This document shows, one piece after another, positions 4,566 through 6,931 of a DNA stretch of 6,931 nucleotides. The position numbers were made by a program, and so were the translations under genes. The notes beneath the pieces were generated by a model, which searched no databases, was not told the origin of the DNA, and saw nothing but the letters and a program-made list of their open reading frames with translations. Positions within the stretch are counted from its first letter, which is position 1, and each line of letters begins with the position of its first letter. Source of the stretch: an uncultured Aliterella sp. (lineage in GTDB: Bacteria; Cyanobacteriota; Cyanobacteriia; Cyanobacteriales; Chroococcidiopsidaceae); contig CAJQOK010000111.1 of NCBI GenBank assembly GCA_905479905.1, forward strand, positions 1 through 6,931, read 5' to 3'.

Positions 4566-6812
4566 ATGCCCTATCCAATACCATTACCTACACCGCCTCC
4601 TATAGTTCAAGTAGAAAGTAATCGCTCGATTGACTTCAAGCCATTAATTTCTGAACCAAATCCTCATCTTAGTCCGGTAGTAACTTTAAATACTCCTGAT
4701 TCGCCTCTACAAGCAGCTAAAAAGGCAGAACTACTAGCTACTCCAGATTTAGCCAGCGATCGCCCTAGAGCAGCTACAAGGGCGGCTCAAGTAGAGTCTG
4801 TAACACCTTCAATCTCTGAGGAAGTTCAAAATACACCCCCCAAAACGCAACCCACACCCAATCTAGAAACGCCATCTACGCCACCAGCCCAAAGTATAGA
4901 GATACCTGTAGAACCCGCGCCTAGTACAATTGCTCCAGTAAGTAGCCGAATTGTCGAATTAAATGCCGATCGCCAAGAGTATGATCAGCAAAGACAAATT
5001 GTTACAGCCGAAGGGAATGTAGTAGTAAGACTAAATGGCGGGGTGATAGACGCAGATAGTTTACAAGTTAATTTATCTAACCGCATCGCTGTAGGACAAG
5101 GAGATGTAGCCGTAACGCGAGGCGAACAAGTCTTGCGAGGTGAGAGATTTACCTACAATTTCGTGCAAAATACTGGAGAATTACTCAATGCTAGTGGAGA
5201 GATTTTTATTCCTAGCGCCAGTCAAGACCTTTCGCTGAATTTGGCAACCGATGTCAGTGCTGGAGGAGTAAGCGCAAATCCACCAAGCGATCGCATTACC
5301 GCCAATCAACCCAGACAAAATGTGACAACCAGTGGTGGAATTGGCATTAATGTCGGTGCAGGCAATAATATAAACAACGTTGCTTTACCGCAGCAAGGTG
5401 GTGAAGTTCGCCGCTTGAGCTTTAAAGCCCAGCAAGTACAGTTTTATCCCCAAGGTTGGCAAGCCCAAAATGTTACAATTACAAACGATCCTTTTGCGCC
5501 ACCAGAACTAGAATTAAAAGCCGATACCGTTACATTAACCAGGGAAACACCTCAGCGCGATCGCATTGTTACCAGTCGCCAGCGTTTAGTATTCGACCAA
5601 GGGCTATCAATCCCCATTCCTAGAAATGAAACCGTAATCGATCGCACCGAAAGAGAAGTTACCCCAGGATTATTTCAAATTGGCTTAGACGATAATGAAC
5701 GGGGTGGAGTGTTTATCGAGCGCAACTTTAGCCCCATTAGTAACGAACAAATACAGCTAACTTTAACTCCACAGTTTTTTGCTCAAGAAGCACTGCTAGA
5801 AAGCGGCGGAAACGTCCTCGATCCCGATTTGTATGGTTTAAGGTCAAAATTGCAAGCAAATCTGGGAGAACGCACTCAAGTTAGAGGTAGAGCCTCTATT
5901 ACTAGCCTGGACGTGGGTCAAATAGAAGACAATTTTCGCGCGAGTTTGCGCCTTAATCAAACTATAGGTAGCGTTGAAGCGCCCCATCAATTGACCGTAG
6001 AATACAGCTACCGTGATCGCTTATTTAATGGTAGTTTGGGGTATCAAACCGTGCAAAGTAGCCTGGGCGGTGTTGTAACTTCGCCAGTAAGTGCTTTAGG
6101 AACTACAGGTATTGCTTTAAGCTATCAAGCAGGCGCTCAGTTGATTAATGCCGAAAGCGATCGCGCTGATTTGTTAGAAGTACAACGAGAAAGCGATCGC
6201 ATTTCTTTAGGTCGTCTGCAAGCAAGCATTGCTCTTAATCGTGGCTTTGCTATTTGGGAAGGAACTTCTTTAGCAGCTACTCCTACAGAAGGATTGCGAT
6301 ACACCCCCGCCCCAGTAGTGCCTTACGTCAGCTTGTTTACTGGATTGAAAGGAGTTAGCAGCCTTTACAGTAGTGGAGATAGTCAAAACACCATTACTGG
6401 AACAATTGGCGTTCAAGGACAGTTTGGGAATTTTTCTAGAGAATTTTTCGACTATACGGGCTTTAACGTTAGATTTTCTCAAGATATTCGGGGGGGACTA
6501 TCGCCATTTTTATTTGATCGCGCGGTAGATAATAAAGTTCTCGAACTTGGTCTTGTTCAGCAAGTTTATGGCCCTTTTCGCTTTGGTATCCAAGCTTCCC
6601 TCAACGTAGATACTGGAGAAAATATTAGCACCGACTACATTTTAGAATACAGCCGCCGCACCTATGGCGTTGCTTTTCGTTACAACCCAGTATTGGCTTT
6701 AGGTTCTTTGAACTTACGAATTAGCGATTTTAACTGGAATGGTGGGAGCAGTTTATTTTCTGATTCTGAGGTAAAGCCCGTGTTAGATGGCGTGCGCCAA
6801 ACTAATGATTAA
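4566..6812 (+). CDS. LptD/OstA-like outer-membrane protein, cyanobacterial DUF3769 family
   Basis: 748 residues. Residues 1-127 are low-complexity and rich in Pro, Thr and Ser, starting MPYPIPLPTPPP. Residues about 128-215 form an OstA/LptA-like repeat region: VELNADRQEYD, then VTAEGNVVVRLNGGVIDAD and GERFTYNF. A Gly/Asn-rich linker (about 230-280) leads to a second such segment (LSFKAQQVQFYPQGWQAQN at 284-302, then LELKADTVTLTRE). From about 365 on, alternating polar/apolar strands with aromatic ends suggest a beta-barrel, the last clear strand being LNLRISDFNW (715-724), followed by a 24-residue tail. DUF3769 proteins are regarded as the cyanobacterial LptD counterpart, so a role in placing lipopolysaccharide in the outer membrane is likely; this is inferred by family. 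No N-terminal hydrophobic signal peptide is visible. TGA at 4557 blocks extension upstream, so ATG 4566 is the first usable start. The 3' end overlaps the converging purE-like gene. Confidence 0.8.
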   Translation: MPYPIPLPTPPPIVQVESNRSIDFKPLISEPNPHLSPVVTLNTPDSPLQAAKKAELLATPDLASDRPRAATRAAQVESVTPSISEEVQNTPPKTQPTPNLETPSTPPAQSIEIPVEPAPSTIAPVSSRIVELNADRQEYDQQRQIVTAEGNVVVRLNGGVIDADSLQVNLSNRIAVGQGDVAVTRGEQVLRGERFTYNFVQNTGELLNASGEIFIPSASQDLSLNLATDVSAGGVSANPPSDRITANQPRQNVTTSGGIGINVGAGNNINNVALPQQGGEVRRLSFKAQQVQFYPQGWQAQNVTITNDPFAPPELELKADTVTLTRETPQRDRIVTSRQRLVFDQGLSIPIPRNETVIDRTEREVTPGLFQIGLDDNERGGVFIERNFSPISNEQIQLTLTPQFFAQEALLESGGNVLDPDLYGLRSKLQANLGERTQVRGRASITSLDVGQIEDNFRASLRLNQTIGSVEAPHQLTVEYSYRDRLFNGSLGYQTVQSSLGGVVTSPVSALGTTGIALSYQAGAQLINAESDRADLLEVQRESDRISLGRLQASIALNRGFAIWEGTSLAATPTEGLRYTPAPVVPYVSLFTGLKGVSSLYSSGDSQNTITGTIGVQGQFGNFSREFFDYTGFNVRFSQDIRGGLSPFLFDRAVDNKVLELGLVQQVYGPFRFGIQASLNVDTGENISTDYILEYSRRTYGVAFRYNPVLALGSLNLRISDFNWNGGSSLFSDSEVKPVLDGVRQTND

Positions 6813-6931
6813 GATCTAAATACTTTTGATAGCCGATTTCTGCTAGTTGTGCCTGTTTGTCATGCACAGATTGCGCTAAAGTTTGGCGATACTCAAGCAC
6901 TTTTTCTAATAACTCTGGGCTTGAAGTTGCC
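6802..6931 (-). CDS. purE: Probable N5-carboxyaminoimidazole ribonucleotide mutase (PurE), C-terminal end only
   Basis: The - strand is open from the right edge to a TAG at 6802-6804 and encodes 42 residues: PELLEKVLEYRQTLAQSV, followed by a Lys/Gln-rich helix and EIGYQKYLDLNH. A PEL...EYR...LA..V helix followed by GY.KYL resembles the C-terminal helix of PurE proteins, which convert N5-CAIR to CAIR in purine synthesis. The catalytic domain and start are beyond the window, so the call rests on this tail only; another alpha-helical C-terminus cannot be excluded. Its last 11 bp overlap the 3' end of the LptD-like gene, tail to tail. Amphipathic composition and an uninterrupted frame support a real coding sequence. 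Confidence 0.6.
   Translation of the reverse strand, partial: ATSSPELLEKVLEYRQTLAQSVHDKQAQLAEIGYQKYLDLNH

Larger units (their letters stand above)
255..6200. repeat. Ten dispersed HIP1 octamers (GCGATCGC)
   Basis: Exact copies start at 255, 484, 1941, 2646, 4257, 4756, 5287, 5557, 6157 and 6193. About 0.1 would be expected by chance in random DNA of this length (one per 65,536 positions), so the enrichment is strong. HIP1 is the well-known highly iterated palindrome of many cyanobacterial genomes. Nine lie in genes and one (4257-4264) in the glgP-psbI spacer. Several near-copies (for example at 2804 and 5637) suggest continued turnover around the motif. Confidence 0.95.

Noticed and set aside
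4342..4568. PsbI helix serving as the missing signal anchor of the LptD-like protein by frameshift
   Set aside because: psbI has the exact canonical length and tail, is in a different frame, and stops at 4458; a second stop (4557) separates it from the LptD-like ATG.
6270..6482. 70-codon open frame on the - strand
   Set aside because: Antisense to the barrel of the LptD-like gene, with no ribosome binding site or motif that supports it.

Overview
The window is chromosomal DNA from a cyanobacterium. Three things show this: a complete psbI gene (a photosystem II small subunit), ten copies of the cyanobacterial HIP1 octamer GCGATCGC in under 7 kb, and an outer-membrane protein of the cyanobacterial DUF3769/LptD-like type. 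The genus cannot be fixed from the sequence alone. The content is mostly housekeeping. I see no mobile element genes, CRISPR array, tRNA, rRNA or defence genes.

Layout from left to right: (1) the 3' part of an RlmD/TrmA-family rRNA uracil-5-methyltransferase gene on the + strand, cut by the window edge; (2) tlyA on the - strand, an S4-domain rRNA 2'-O-methyltransferase whose stop codon shares the tetramer TTAA with the stop of gene 1; (3) a 221-bp gap holding a long G/C-rich inverted repeat; (4) glgP on the - strand, a DUF3417-type alpha-glucan phosphorylase; (5) a 232-bp divergent intergenic region with an operator-like dyad and a possible -10 box; (6) psbI on the + strand, 38 codons with a GTG start; (7) a 107-bp gap with a possible 16-codon leader ORF in frame with the next gene; (8) a 748-residue LptD/OstA-like DUF3769 protein on the + strand; (9) the 3' end of a - strand gene that looks like purE, overlapping gene 8 tail to tail by 11 bp and cut by the right edge.

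The genes do not form one pathway. Genes 1 and 2 both modify ribosomal RNA, but they converge. glgP mobilises stored glycogen, and psbI and the LptD-like gene are transcribed away from it. psbI and the LptD-like gene could share a transcript. The points most worth a second look are the translation start of the LptD-like gene (no Shine-Dalgarno of its own, no signal peptide, and an in-frame mini-ORF just upstream), the dyad upstream of psbI, and the G/C-rich inverted repeat between tlyA and glgP.
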